Part shown: positions 33,498 to 41,422 of the stretch, piece after piece
Position numbering within the stretch: position 1 is the first letter of the stretch
Layout: every line of letters starts with the position of its first letter
NCBI GenBank assembly: GCA_964607865.1
Contig: CAZSLZ010000008.1
Coordinates: forward strand, 1 to 41,422
Direction: 5' to 3'
DNA length: 41,422 nt
Source: CAZSLZ01 sp964607865
Lineage (GTDB): Bacteria > Vulcanimicrobiota > JAJTBE01 > CAZSLZ01
Translations under genes and position numbers: made by a program
The notes under the pieces: generated by a model
The model's input: only the letters and a program-made list of their open reading frames with translations
The model's database searches: none
What the model was told of the DNA's origin: nothing

Positions 33498-33686
33498 GTA
33501 AGAGTTTACAAAAATCAACCCCCAGACAACCCTCTAACCGGAATGAAGAAGCTACAGCTTGAAGAGGCAGTAGAATTTAAAATATTTCATTAATTTAAGT
33601 AATAAGATGTAAATAGCAGGGGATATGAGTAATATATTGAAATTAATGATATTTAGGAATATTAACTTGATTTAAAAGAGGTAAAA

Positions 33687-34622
33687 ATGTCAGGAGAATT
33701 CACAAAAGCACAGAATATGATAAGGTTGTTAATGGTTATTATGAGAAACCCAAAAATCACGCCCACAGAGGTGATGGATTATCTTTCCATTAGTAAAGAC
33801 CAATATTACAGGTATTTCAATGAATTGACCCATTTGCTGCCAATATATTATGACAGGGAAAAGAGAAGTTATGAAATAAATAACCTGGCAGATTTACCCG
33901 ATTTGATTGAAGATTCGAATAAACTTTATTCTCTGCTTCTGGTACTGCATTTGCTGGATGCTACCAAGGTTGAAAACCCCCGTAATTTTCAGCAGTTGAA
34001 GAAAATGATGGGAATAAGCCCGGAGATTGAATCAATATTCAAATATTGTGTGGGGGTTGAAAGGTTTCCTCATCACGAAGAATTTTTAGATAAGTTGGCT
34101 GAGATATATAAGGCTATCTTTTTTAAACGGATAATCACTTTTTCTTATTCCAAACAGAAAGAGGTTATCGAAAAAATTGAATTGGAACCTTACCGGCTGG
34201 TTCATGACCGTGACTGGTATGTGAGAGGATATAACCCTTACAAGAAAGAGAAGAGAACATACAAAATAAGCCGGATGAAAAATGTGGAAATTACTCAAGA
34301 TAGTTTTAATATGCCCGCAGAAGTTGAAGTTTCGGTGATTAATACCCCCTGGGATTTTGAAAACACATGTACTCAAGAGGTGGAGATTCTCTTCGATAGT
34401 TCACTGGAGCAATATTTAAACGAACAGCATTTTCACCCCAGCCAGAAACTGGAAGAGACCAGAGATGGAAATATTTTATTCAAAGTTGTAGTTAAAACAC
34501 CGGAGCATATGATTCCCTGGATTATTTCCCATCGAAAACTGGCAAGAATCATTAAGCCTGAATGGTTAAAAGATAAGTTATTGGAAGAACTGGATAAAAT
34601 CAAGGGTGTATATACAAAATAA
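33687..34622 (+). CDS. WYL-domain transcriptional regulator
   Basis: An N-terminal winged helix-turn-helix (residues about 5-70: ITPTEVMDYLSISKDQYYRY) is followed by a WYL domain. The latter is seen as IITFSYSKQKE, LEPYRLVHDRDWYVRGYN (the WYL-type Trp-Tyr-Val) and KISRMKNVEI, then a C-terminal WCX-like segment ending in HRKLARIIKPEWLKDKLLEE. WYL proteins sense a ligand, in some cases nucleic acid or nucleotide, and control stress, DNA damage or defence genes. No defence operon is nearby. GAGGT precedes the ATG. Confidence 0.9.
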   Translation: MSGEFTKAQNMIRLLMVIMRNPKITPTEVMDYLSISKDQYYRYFNELTHLLPIYYDREKRSYEINNLADLPDLIEDSNKLYSLLLVLHLLDATKVENPRNFQQLKKMMGISPEIESIFKYCVGVERFPHHEEFLDKLAEIYKAIFFKRIITFSYSKQKEVIEKIELEPYRLVHDRDWYVRGYNPYKKEKRTYKISRMKNVEITQDSFNMPAEVEVSVINTPWDFENTCTQEVEILFDSSLEQYLNEQHFHPSQKLEETRDGNILFKVVVKTPEHMIPWIISHRKLARIIKPEWLKDKLLEELDKIKGVYTK

Positions 34623-34640
34623 TTCCTTCTATGTAAAAGA

Positions 34641-34670
34641 AGCTGCCCTGAAAGGACAGCCCTTTTTTTA
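34641..34670 (+). terminator. Bidirectional terminator, GGGGCTGTCC family
   Basis: GCTGCCC and GGACAGC pair around TGAAA with one mismatch, followed by seven T residues. It separates the convergent WYL and GAF/HD-GYP genes. Confidence 0.8.
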
Positions 34671-34675
34671 TCTTC

Positions 34676-35881
34676 CTAATTTTCTTTATATTCTTCGAAA
34701 ACATCCAGTATCCGGTCATAGTTTTCAAAAAATGCCTTGGTAACACCGGGATCAAAATGGGTCCCTGTATCATTGAACAGAATCTTTTCTACTTTCTGCA
34801 GTGGAAACGCAGGTTTGTAACAACGTTTCTGGGTGAGGGCGTCAAACACATCAGCCACAGCTACTATTCTGCCTTCAATGGGAATTTCTTCGCCTTTTTT
34901 CCCCTCAGGGTAACCGGTTCCGTCCCACTTTTCATGATGGGTAAGGGCAACCACCTGAGATTTTTTTATAATTTTGTGTTTGGAGCCCGCCAGTATTTTG
35001 GAGCCGAACACGGTATGTTTTTTCATGGTTTCCCGTTCTTCGTCGGTGAGTTTGCCGGGTTTTAACAGAATTGCATCGGGTACCCCAATTTTTCCTATAT
35101 CGTGCATGGGTGAAGTGAACAGAATTTCTTCAGCTTCCTCGTTGCTGAAACCCAGCCCCTCGGCGATTACTCTGCTGTATAAGCTCATTCTTTTCACGTG
35201 CCAGGCGGTATCTTCGTCCCTGAATTCCGCTGCCACCGATAACCTCTGCATCATTTCAAGGCTGGTGGATTTCAACTCTTCCCTCATTTTGGCCATTTCC
35301 ACAGCTACTGCTGCCTGGCTTGCCAGAGAAAGGGTAAGTTTTTCATATTCCTTTTTAAATGAGACTACTTTTCCCTTGAGATCCAGGGAATTGATTAACT
35401 GAATAACCCCAATGGTTTCGCCGTTGGCGTTTGTCATGGGGACTACCAGCATGGATTTTGCCCGGTAACCCGATTCCCTGTCAAATCTTTTATTGAATTT
35501 ATAGGGTACATTCGGCGGAAGACGATAAACGTCTTTCAGGTTTACCGTATCTCCAGTGGTGGCTACATAGCCGGCGATGTTGTTCATACTTATGGGCATC
35601 AGAAAATTAGGAAGTCTGTCATCTTCGGGAGTTTGATCGTAAATTTTCTGAAGGGTATCATTCTGGCTTACTTCAAATCTCAGGTTGTCACCCTCAACCA
35701 GGTAAAGGGTGCCGGCGTCGGCCCGGGTAAAACGTCGGGCTTCGGTTACAATCTTGGTCAGTAGTTTATCCAGCCGTCTTTCGTTGTTCAGGGCAATACC
35801 TATATTAATAAGTTCATCAAGTTTCTGTTTTTCATCCAGAACCACTTCAGCCACACCGGAATCGGTATCTATTTCCAGCAT
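34676..35881 (-). CDS. GAF/HD-GYP domain protein, putative cyclic-di-GMP phosphodiesterase
   Basis: Residues about 20-190 form a GAF sensor domain (NERRLDKLLTKIVTEARRF, then ADAGTLYLVEGD). Residues about 215-395 form an HD-GYP domain: SPMHDIGKIGVPDAILLKPG, ERETMKKHTVFG, HHEKWDGTGYPEGKKGEEIP and GRIVAVADVFDALT. The HD pair, the HHExxDGxGYP motif and the later Asp are all intact, so c-di-GMP hydrolysis is expected. No transmembrane helix, so it senses a cytoplasmic ligand. AAAGGAG and ATG at 35881 set the start; a longer frame to 35920 has no ribosome site. Confidence 0.95.
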   Translation of the reverse strand: MLEIDTDSGVAEVVLDEKQKLDELINIGIALNNERRLDKLLTKIVTEARRFTRADAGTLYLVEGDNLRFEVSQNDTLQKIYDQTPEDDRLPNFLMPISMNNIAGYVATTGDTVNLKDVYRLPPNVPYKFNKRFDRESGYRAKSMLVVPMTNANGETIGVIQLINSLDLKGKVVSFKKEYEKLTLSLASQAAVAVEMAKMREELKSTSLEMMQRLSVAAEFRDEDTAWHVKRMSLYSRVIAEGLGFSNEEAEEILFTSPMHDIGKIGVPDAILLKPGKLTDEERETMKKHTVFGSKILAGSKHKIIKKSQVVALTHHEKWDGTGYPEGKKGEEIPIEGRIVAVADVFDALTQKRCYKPAFPLQKVEKILFNDTGTHFDPGVTKAFFENYDRILDVFEEYKEN

Positions 35882-36030
35882 TTTATCATCTCCTTTTTGG
35901 GTCTCTTTCTTAATTATCATTATTTCTTTTTTTTCCTTGTAATAAAATTATCTTACTGATAAGAAAATTCAAAAAAAGGATATAATATCTGAAAGTAAAA
36001 TTATATATATCTCTAATGGAGGGAATTAAA

Positions 36031-36867
36031 ATGGAAGTAGAATTCTGGGGGACCCGGGGTTCGGTGCCCGCGCCTGGTGAGAGCACGGTGAAATATGGCG
36101 GTAATACCACCTGCCTGGAGATAAGGCTTGCCAACGGTGCTATTATTATAATAGATGCAGGTACCGGAATACGGAAACTAGGCCATAAGTTAATAAAAAC
36201 TGACAACAAGAAAATTGATATTTTTTTGACTCATCCACACTGGGATCACATTCAGGGGTTTCCTTTCTTTGCTCCCATGTATGATAAAAACAGCATTGTC
36301 CGGGTTCATGGCTGGGCCACCACCAATAGAAAAGTTCAAAACACCATTACATATCAAATGGAAGGAACCTATTTCCCCGTAGATTATTCCCAATTGGCAG
36401 CAGAAATAGATTTTATCGAAATTGATTCCAATATTCTCAACTATGAAGGTGCAACTTTATCTTTTATACGTTGTAACCATCCGGTCATCTGCCACAGCAT
36501 CAAGTTTGAGGAACAAGATAGAACCATGGTATTTATGACCGATAACGAACTGGACGCAGTCAATCCCAATACCACCTGGGAAGAATTTGTCAACTTCTGT
36601 AAGAATGCAAACCTTCTTATTCATGACGCCCAATATACTCCTGTAGAGTTGGACTCCAAAAAAGGCTGGGGCCATTCCTCGTTTATACGGGTTCTGGAAC
36701 TGGCAAACCAGGCAAATGTGGAAAAACTTTGCTTTTTTCATCACGATCCTGACCATTCCGATAAAACAATAGATGACATGGTGGAGTCTGCAAGGAAATA
36801 TATTAAAGAACAGGGCTACAAATTTGTGTTGACTGCGGCAAAAGAAAACCTGGTTGTGGAAGTATAA
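36031..36867 (+). CDS. MBL-fold metallohydrolase, phosphodiesterase-type
   Basis: A metallo-beta-lactamase-fold enzyme of 278 residues. It begins MEVEFWGTRGSVPAPGEST with GNTTCLEI, then has the zinc motif LTHPHWDHIQG (HxHxDH), later His and Asp ligands (ADxxLLIHDAQYT, FFHHDPDHSD). This family includes RNase Z-like and PhnP-like phosphodiesterases; the GTRGSxP start is typical of the latter group. The substrate is not clear. The start ATG at 36031 has GGAGGG upstream. It lies 65 bases before the rhomboid gene but shares no obvious function. Confidence 0.9.
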   Translation: MEVEFWGTRGSVPAPGESTVKYGGNTTCLEIRLANGAIIIIDAGTGIRKLGHKLIKTDNKKIDIFLTHPHWDHIQGFPFFAPMYDKNSIVRVHGWATTNRKVQNTITYQMEGTYFPVDYSQLAAEIDFIEIDSNILNYEGATLSFIRCNHPVICHSIKFEEQDRTMVFMTDNELDAVNPNTTWEEFVNFCKNANLLIHDAQYTPVELDSKKGWGHSSFIRVLELANQANVEKLCFFHHDPDHSDKTIDDMVESARKYIKEQGYKFVLTAAKENLVVEV

Positions 36868-36932
36868 ATTAAATTTCTGTTTTTTTTTGTGTGGTTGGCA
36901 AATCAAAGTTTACTCCATTTTTCTGATAAATT

Positions 36933-39437
36933 ATGCGAAAATTTCTATTATCAATATTAATAAAAGATTTTTCCTATTTACATGTTAAAAACTATACAAA
37001 AATCTATTTAAACCTGATAGAGTTTTTTGATCATGTCTTGATTGCCGGTGATGAAGCCAAATTAACCCTTTTAAAACAGGCCGATAAACTGACTCTGGAA
37101 GACATAAATTCTATTGCCGATTTTGGCAGTGATATTGTCCAGACTCATAATAAAAAAGGGAAATTATCATCCAGGACTTTGGTGTTTTTATTTTTCAGGG
37201 ATGGAATAAACCAGGGCAAAATAGACAGTATATTGAGCTTGGAAGTTTTCAGGAAATCCAAGTTTGCGCCGGTAATTGTTGATGAAACCAATAACAGGTT
37301 AATTTATAATAAATGGAAAATTCCCATTGCTTTCCTGGCCGAATTGAACCAAATCCAAAAAAAGATTTCGAGCAGTTCGCCAGAGAAGATCAGGGAAATT
37401 GAAACTGAACCTCTTTCCCTGGAAGAAATAAAAAATATCGGCAAAATCGAGGGTTTTCGAAAAGCCCTTTTCGATTCCAGGCCATATGCCACCTGGGTAT
37501 TATTGTTTATAAATGCAGCTGTCTGGGTATATATGGCTCTCCATAATGGCCCTGACTCCTCTGAAACTTTAATCGATATGGGAGCCAAGGTAGCGCCGCT
37601 GATCTGGCAGGGACAGTTATGGAGGCTCATCACTCCTGCTTTCCTGCATGTGAACCTGCTTCACCTGGCTACCAACTGTGTTGTGATTTTTTTCATTGGC
37701 CCCATTCTGGAAGCTATGCTGGGGCGCTGGAGGTTTGTTTTTGTATATTTAATGGGCGGTCTTTTGGGCAATTTATTAAGTGTCAGGTTTTCACCTTATC
37801 TGTCAGCAGGGGCGTCCTCGTCGGTTTTTGGCCTGCTGGGGGCGCTGCTGATTTATGGTTATAACTATCGGCGATTCATACCCAGAAACTTCTATAAAAT
37901 TATAAGTTTATATATCTTTCCTCTTTTAATATATAATCTGGCAATTGGTTTTTTATACCCCCATCTGGATAATTTTGCCCATATCGGCGGGCTTCTGGGT
38001 GGAATACTTTCCGCCGGCATCCTCAGTGTTGAATATCCCAGAAACCTTAAGAAAAATGTGAAAACCCCTCTGCTTGCCGGCTGGTCGGTGTTAATGCTAA
38101 TATTGGTTTTTCTTGCTTTCAGGCCTTACCCTGAAGCATATAAAATATTTTATTTCATTCGCGGTAATATTGAAAGTAACCGAAGCAATTATGTCCCAGC
38201 TATCTCTTATTACAAACAAAGCCTTCAGCTGGAACCGGATTTTCAAAATGCAAGGGAAAGCCTGGCAAGAACCTATGCAGCTCTGGGTTTGAAGTATTAC
38301 AATAAAGGAAAATACAACCAGGCTTTCATTTATCTGTCTGAAGCTATACAAAACCTTGAAATTAACAGAGAAAACAATAAACTGCTGTTTTTTATCTACG
38401 AAAAACTCGGGCAGTGTTATGATCAGAAGAATATAAACGAAGCTGCCATAAACAGTTTTAAAAAAGCTCTGGTATTTTATCCTTTTGTCAGCCCCGTTTA
38501 TAAAAATCTTTCCCGGCAATACCTTATTCTATCGCGGAAAGCCTTGCTTGACGGATCTTTTTCAAGAGCAATTGAGTTGGGAAATTTATCATTGAAAAAT
38601 GATAACATAAGCTCGGGAATGAATCTGTTGCTTGAAAAGTTTCCGGGCATATTTGATTACAACAGCCTTACTGTCAGGTTTCAGCTGGGTTATCTTTATT
38701 TTCTGGATATGAATTTTAATGAAGCTGTCCGGTTATGGAAGCAGGGCGGTGAGCTGATTTTTGGTAAAATCCAGAGCCGGGAGCGGATAGAAACTTTTAT
38801 TTTTAAGAATCTATGGTATGGCCCCAAAATTATTTATCTGCCAGGGAATTTTGATTATCAGGCGTTGAACAGAGCGATTTCAGGCCATAAGATCCTGGTA
38901 AAGTCCGGAGATTATGAAAAAGCACAGAAATATTTTAAACAGGCCCTGGAAATATCTCCTGAATTTACACCGGCACTGGTGAGCCTGGCAAAAATTCAGT
39001 TATATCTTAATAATTTTGAAGAAGCAGAAAAGCTATTGAGCAGGGCGGATGAAATTGATTCTGAAAATTGGGAAATTAATACTGTATCAGCCATGGTGGA
39101 GTTGGAAAAAGGCAACTACAATGAGGCTTTTCAACTTGTGAACGCCAGCCTGGAAAAAAAGCCTGATTATCCCATGGGGTTGGCAACGAAAGCTGAAATA
39201 TTCAAGCAGCAGGGGGATGAGAAGGAAGCTATGCGATATTTTGAAAAGGCTCTGGATAATTATCCCCAACAGGCTGTATGGCAGGCAAAATTGGCTTTTG
39301 AATATAAAAAAGCTGGCGATTTCAAAAACTTTTTTAATGCTGCCAATTCCGCCCTGACTTATGCGGAAAACCAGGGGAGGCTTCAACTGGAATTATTAAT
39401 CCGCAGCTTACTTGCCCGTACCGGGGAAGAGATTTAA
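36933..39437 (+). CDS. Rhomboid-family intramembrane protease with C-terminal TPR domain
   Basis: The 834-residue protein has an N-terminal cytoplasmic domain (1-180), a rhomboid membrane domain (185-370) and about ten tetratricopeptide repeats (from about 415). The rhomboid core has the HxxxxHxxxN motif at His239/His244/Asn248 (LHVNLLHLATN). The Ser-His dyad is Ser295 in SAGASSSVFG and His350 in DNFAHIGG, so it should be active. An extra membrane helix (LAGWSVLMLILVFLAF) precedes the TPRs, such as YVPAISYYKQSLQLEPDFQN and ALEISPEFTPALVSLAKI. Similar rhomboid-TPR layouts exist in Firmicutes (GluP). The start has a weak ribosome site. Confidence 0.92.
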   Translation: MRKFLLSILIKDFSYLHVKNYTKIYLNLIEFFDHVLIAGDEAKLTLLKQADKLTLEDINSIADFGSDIVQTHNKKGKLSSRTLVFLFFRDGINQGKIDSILSLEVFRKSKFAPVIVDETNNRLIYNKWKIPIAFLAELNQIQKKISSSSPEKIREIETEPLSLEEIKNIGKIEGFRKALFDSRPYATWVLLFINAAVWVYMALHNGPDSSETLIDMGAKVAPLIWQGQLWRLITPAFLHVNLLHLATNCVVIFFIGPILEAMLGRWRFVFVYLMGGLLGNLLSVRFSPYLSAGASSSVFGLLGALLIYGYNYRRFIPRNFYKIISLYIFPLLIYNLAIGFLYPHLDNFAHIGGLLGGILSAGILSVEYPRNLKKNVKTPLLAGWSVLMLILVFLAFRPYPEAYKIFYFIRGNIESNRSNYVPAISYYKQSLQLEPDFQNARESLARTYAALGLKYYNKGKYNQAFIYLSEAIQNLEINRENNKLLFFIYEKLGQCYDQKNINEAAINSFKKALVFYPFVSPVYKNLSRQYLILSRKALLDGSFSRAIELGNLSLKNDNISSGMNLLLEKFPGIFDYNSLTVRFQLGYLYFLDMNFNEAVRLWKQGGELIFGKIQSRERIETFIFKNLWYGPKIIYLPGNFDYQALNRAISGHKILVKSGDYEKAQKYFKQALEISPEFTPALVSLAKIQLYLNNFEEAEKLLSRADEIDSENWEINTVSAMVELEKGNYNEAFQLVNASLEKKPDYPMGLATKAEIFKQQGDEKEAMRYFEKALDNYPQQAVWQAKLAFEYKKAGDFKNFFNAANSALTYAENQGRLQLELLIRSLLARTGEEI

Positions 39438-39457
39438 CTGTATTTACAGTTGTTATA

Positions 39458-39815
39458 TTAAACCCAGATTGCCAGAAAAGCCATGAGGGCGAGTCCCAGG
39501 GTGGCCAGTGTAAATTTGGCCCATTTATCGGCGGGGTCTATGAATTCCCGATGAAAGCTCTCCAATAATGCCACATACAGAAAGGTGCCTGCCGCCAGGG
39601 TATCAAAAAGTTGATGACCAGTGTCTGGGTATTGCCTGACAGAAGGCTTACCAGGGTTGCACCCAGCAGGATTCCCATGGGGGTCATTAATGAAAAGAAA
39701 ATGATGGTATTGAAAATCCTTTTTTTTATCAATTCCTGCCCTGAACAGGTTGACTCCCAGAGCGAAAGCCGCTGCCCCCTTATGAACAATCAAAGCAACA
39801 AATTTTCTTGTTGAA
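39458..39815 (-). pseudogene. Broken ZIP-family metal transporter (C-terminal half)
   Basis: Three adjoining reading frames together spell the C-terminal half of a ZIP (SLC39-type) transporter: LIVHKGAAAFALGVNL, then FFSLMTPMGILLGATLVSLL, then AAGTFLYVALLESFHREF and the last helix FTLATLGLALMAFLAIW. The first shift is at an A8 run (39720-39727) and the second at a T5 run (39605-39609), both homopolymers. The N-terminal membrane helices are missing: an in-frame TAA near 39826 and only 157 bases to the next gene exclude them. It is therefore both truncated and frameshifted. Working ZIP proteins import zinc or iron. Confidence 0.82.
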
Positions 39816-39972
39816 TTGAATAATTATTTAGCTATTGTATATTTTTTCTTTTGTAAAAACCATGAATTCAGGGAATTGAAATTATTAGAAACTGATATAG
39901 CTTTTTATCAAGAAGGGAAAAGATGATTAAAGCATAAATAGAAAATATTGAATATTACTGAAAGGAGTTAAT

Positions 39973-41100
39973 ATGAAAAAGAAAATTATTTTAGTTTTAT
40001 TGTTAACCTTATTTATTCTCGGCCCCGCCATGGTTTCAGCCCAGGAAAAGGAATGCCCGGCACCCAGGGATATTATGATCCTGGATGAGGAACATTTTCA
40101 GGAAAAGATTCTTGCCCCGGAAAATTTCACCGGTGTAAGATTCAGTGGTGATTCTAAAAAGCTTTTCGTAATGCAGCATGGCTTTGGAAGGCCCAACCTT
40201 CTGATTGTCTATGATCTGGCAAAAAAGGAACTGGAAGGAATTCATCCTCTGGATGTTTCTCAGGTATCGGCGTTTGTTCCCAGTTTTGACGGTTCAAAAG
40301 TATTTCTGGTATTGGATCATGGCAGAATGGCAGTTGAATATAATTTGAAACAACTGGAAACTGTGGTTGTATATGAAAAGAAAAAAGACGGCTTCCGTTT
40401 TGAAAGGCCGATTTTTGTGAGTTCAGATAAAGCAGGCCTGGTTTGGACCCGGGGTTATTTTTTGAAGGATGATAAAAATCAGGGAGATTTTTTAGTTTCT
40501 TTTGAAACTGGAACAAATGAAGAAGCCACCATAAAAAAACAGGTAGATTTATGGAAGTTGATAGATAATACCAAGTATAAAAATGACAAAAACGCCAAAA
40601 TCGTATCTTTGTTCCCCAGCCCCTTTGCAGCTGCAGTTGCTTATGTTATTCAGAATAAGATTGATTCGGGTACTGTGTATCTTTCAAAGCCCAGGCTGGA
40701 TAAATACACCCAGCTCGAAGACGGCAAAGTATTTACTTCATTGTCCCTTTCCAATGATGGGAAGAAACTTGTTTATGGAATCATGACGACTGAAGACAAG
40801 CGGGAGCTGGTAGTTTACGATTTCAGTGAAAACAGGAGAAGAGTTATTGCCAGGGGTTCTTATATACAGCCTTTCATGGCGCCCCAGGGCGATCTGCTGA
40901 TGGTATCTCAGTTGAATGCCAGAAAATCTTCCCAGAAGATTTTTTATGGCACAGAAGAAGACAAATGGGAATTAAAACCCATGAAGATAAACGGGTGGCA
41001 GAATGATGCTGAGGACAGGGTTGCCATATATCAACTGGCTCCCGATGGCAGAACCTTTTTTATCTGGTCAAAAGATAGTATCATAGTGGGAAAATTTTAA
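39973..41100 (+). CDS. Secreted WD40-like/beta-propeller protein
   Basis: A type I signal peptide (MKKKIILVLLLTLFILGPAM, cleaved near VSA-QE) leads a 350-residue mature protein. Repeated blade-like patterns are visible, for example VRFSGDSKKLFVMQH, PSFDGSKVFLVLDH, LSNDGKKLVYGIM and LAPDGRTFFIWSKD, as in TolB-like or WD40-like propellers. It is probably periplasmic or surface-located. AAAGGAG precedes the ATG. It is a single gene with its own terminator. No catalytic motif is seen; binding is the likely role. Confidence 0.8.
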   Translation: MKKKIILVLLLTLFILGPAMVSAQEKECPAPRDIMILDEEHFQEKILAPENFTGVRFSGDSKKLFVMQHGFGRPNLLIVYDLAKKELEGIHPLDVSQVSAFVPSFDGSKVFLVLDHGRMAVEYNLKQLETVVVYEKKKDGFRFERPIFVSSDKAGLVWTRGYFLKDDKNQGDFLVSFETGTNEEATIKKQVDLWKLIDNTKYKNDKNAKIVSLFPSPFAAAVAYVIQNKIDSGTVYLSKPRLDKYTQLEDGKVFTSLSLSNDGKKLVYGIMTTEDKRELVVYDFSENRRRVIARGSYIQPFMAPQGDLLMVSQLNARKSSQKIFYGTEEDKWELKPMKINGWQNDAEDRVAIYQLAPDGRTFFIWSKDSIIVGKF

Positions 41101-41121
41101 ATCTTTTTAATATGAAATATT

Positions 41122-41150
41122 AAAACCACCTTTATTAAGGGTGGTTTTTT
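41122..41150 (+). terminator. Terminator of the propeller gene
   Basis: AAACCACC pairs with GGTGGTTT around TTTATTAA, followed by TTTT. It is 22 bases after the stop. Confidence 0.92.
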
Positions 41151-41204
41151 AATGTATTCTGTTTCTCAGAAGTCCGTCACATTTCCATAGTCCGTTATGT
41201 TGTC

Positions 41205-41338
41205 ATTGCCAACAATATGTTCCCCCATTCCAAATGAGGAGAGATCGCCACGCATCCTGTGGATGCTCGTGATGACGAATTCTGTGTAGATTTCGTTTTT
41301 TCTTTCAACAATCGTTGAAGTTTTCTGGAAATCAGTAT
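41205..41338 (+). repeat. Composite intergenic repeat, copy 4
   Basis: It holds AACAATATGTTC, CCATTCCAAATGAGGAGAG, CGCCACGCATCC, CTCGTGATGACGAATT, then GTGTAGATTTCGTTTTTT and TTTTCTGG. The first half matches 28243-28314 and the second half matches 421-517. From 41101 to the window end no gene is seen; apart from the terminator and this repeat the tail is AT-rich and featureless. Confidence 0.78.
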
Positions 41339-41422
41339 ATAAAAATTTTTCAAAATCAAGTTTTTACAAGAATTTGTTAAGAAGATTTAACAGTAATTAT
41401 TAAGAATTCATAACAAAAAAAT

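Overview
The window looks like chromosomal DNA of an uncultured, probably anaerobic, fermentative bacterium with an outer envelope. It carries several lipoproteins, secreted proteins, a type IV pseudopilin, a periplasmic-type HtrA protease, acetate kinase, the split (PA/PB) glycine decarboxylase and a GltS-type symporter. Genes are tightly packed in short operons, and intergenic DNA is AT-rich with shared repeat families. I cannot place it taxonomically from sequence alone; a candidate phylum such as Riflebacteria or Wallbacteria is only a guess from gene style. I saw no rRNA, tRNA, CRISPR array, transposase or phage gene.

Layout. 1-264: end of an ankyrin-repeat gene. 265-621: terminator hairpins and a composite intergenic repeat. 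622-1766 (minus): a two-gene encapsulin nanocompartment, with a ferritin-like cargo carrying a shell-targeting tail followed by the shell protein. 1889-4998 (minus): a six-gene stress cluster of triple-BON protein, universal stress protein, second triple-BON protein, a coiled-coil lipoprotein and two related small coiled-coil proteins. 5280-6839: an unusual in-frame fusion of ankyrin repeats to the C-terminal part of a bacterial alpha-2-macroglobulin. 7117-9997: an Nramp-related transporter with altered metal-site motifs, a nitrilase-fold protein lacking two catalytic residues, and a DUF4395 membrane protein. 10093-11686: a stand-alone cysteine-rich pseudopilin behind a perfect consensus promoter, facing a pair of uncharacterised genes. 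11936-13758: WecG/TagA glycosyltransferase and a sugar nucleotidyltransferase, overlapping by four bases. 13771-15095: a secreted protein and a short secreted ORF that runs into a perfect inverted repeat.

15116-18373 (minus): gcvH-gcvPA-gcvPB without gcvT. 18549-21267: a membrane protein, recF and a DciA-like protein with an added zinc ribbon. 21394-22881: GltS. 23186-26781 (minus): a peptidase S51-like protein, nadD, rsfS and htrA. 26958-28060: two lipoproteins. 28424-31452 (minus): a hypothetical gene with a PDZ/Lon-type protease, and acetate kinase. 31659-34622: a cyclic-2,3-diphosphoglycerate-synthetase-like GTPase-fold protein, a small secreted protein and a WYL regulator. 34676-35881 (minus): a GAF/HD-GYP phosphodiesterase. 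36031-39437: an MBL-fold hydrolase and a rhomboid-TPR fusion. 39458-39815 (minus): a broken ZIP transporter. 39973-41100: a secreted beta-propeller-like protein, then a terminator and another repeat copy.

The encapsulin pair and the BON/USP/coiled-coil cluster lie side by side on the same strand and plausibly form an iron-storage and stress-survival block. The ankyrin-macroglobulin fusion, the dead nitrilase, the tandem coiled-coil paralogues and the two intergenic repeat families are the least ordinary items.
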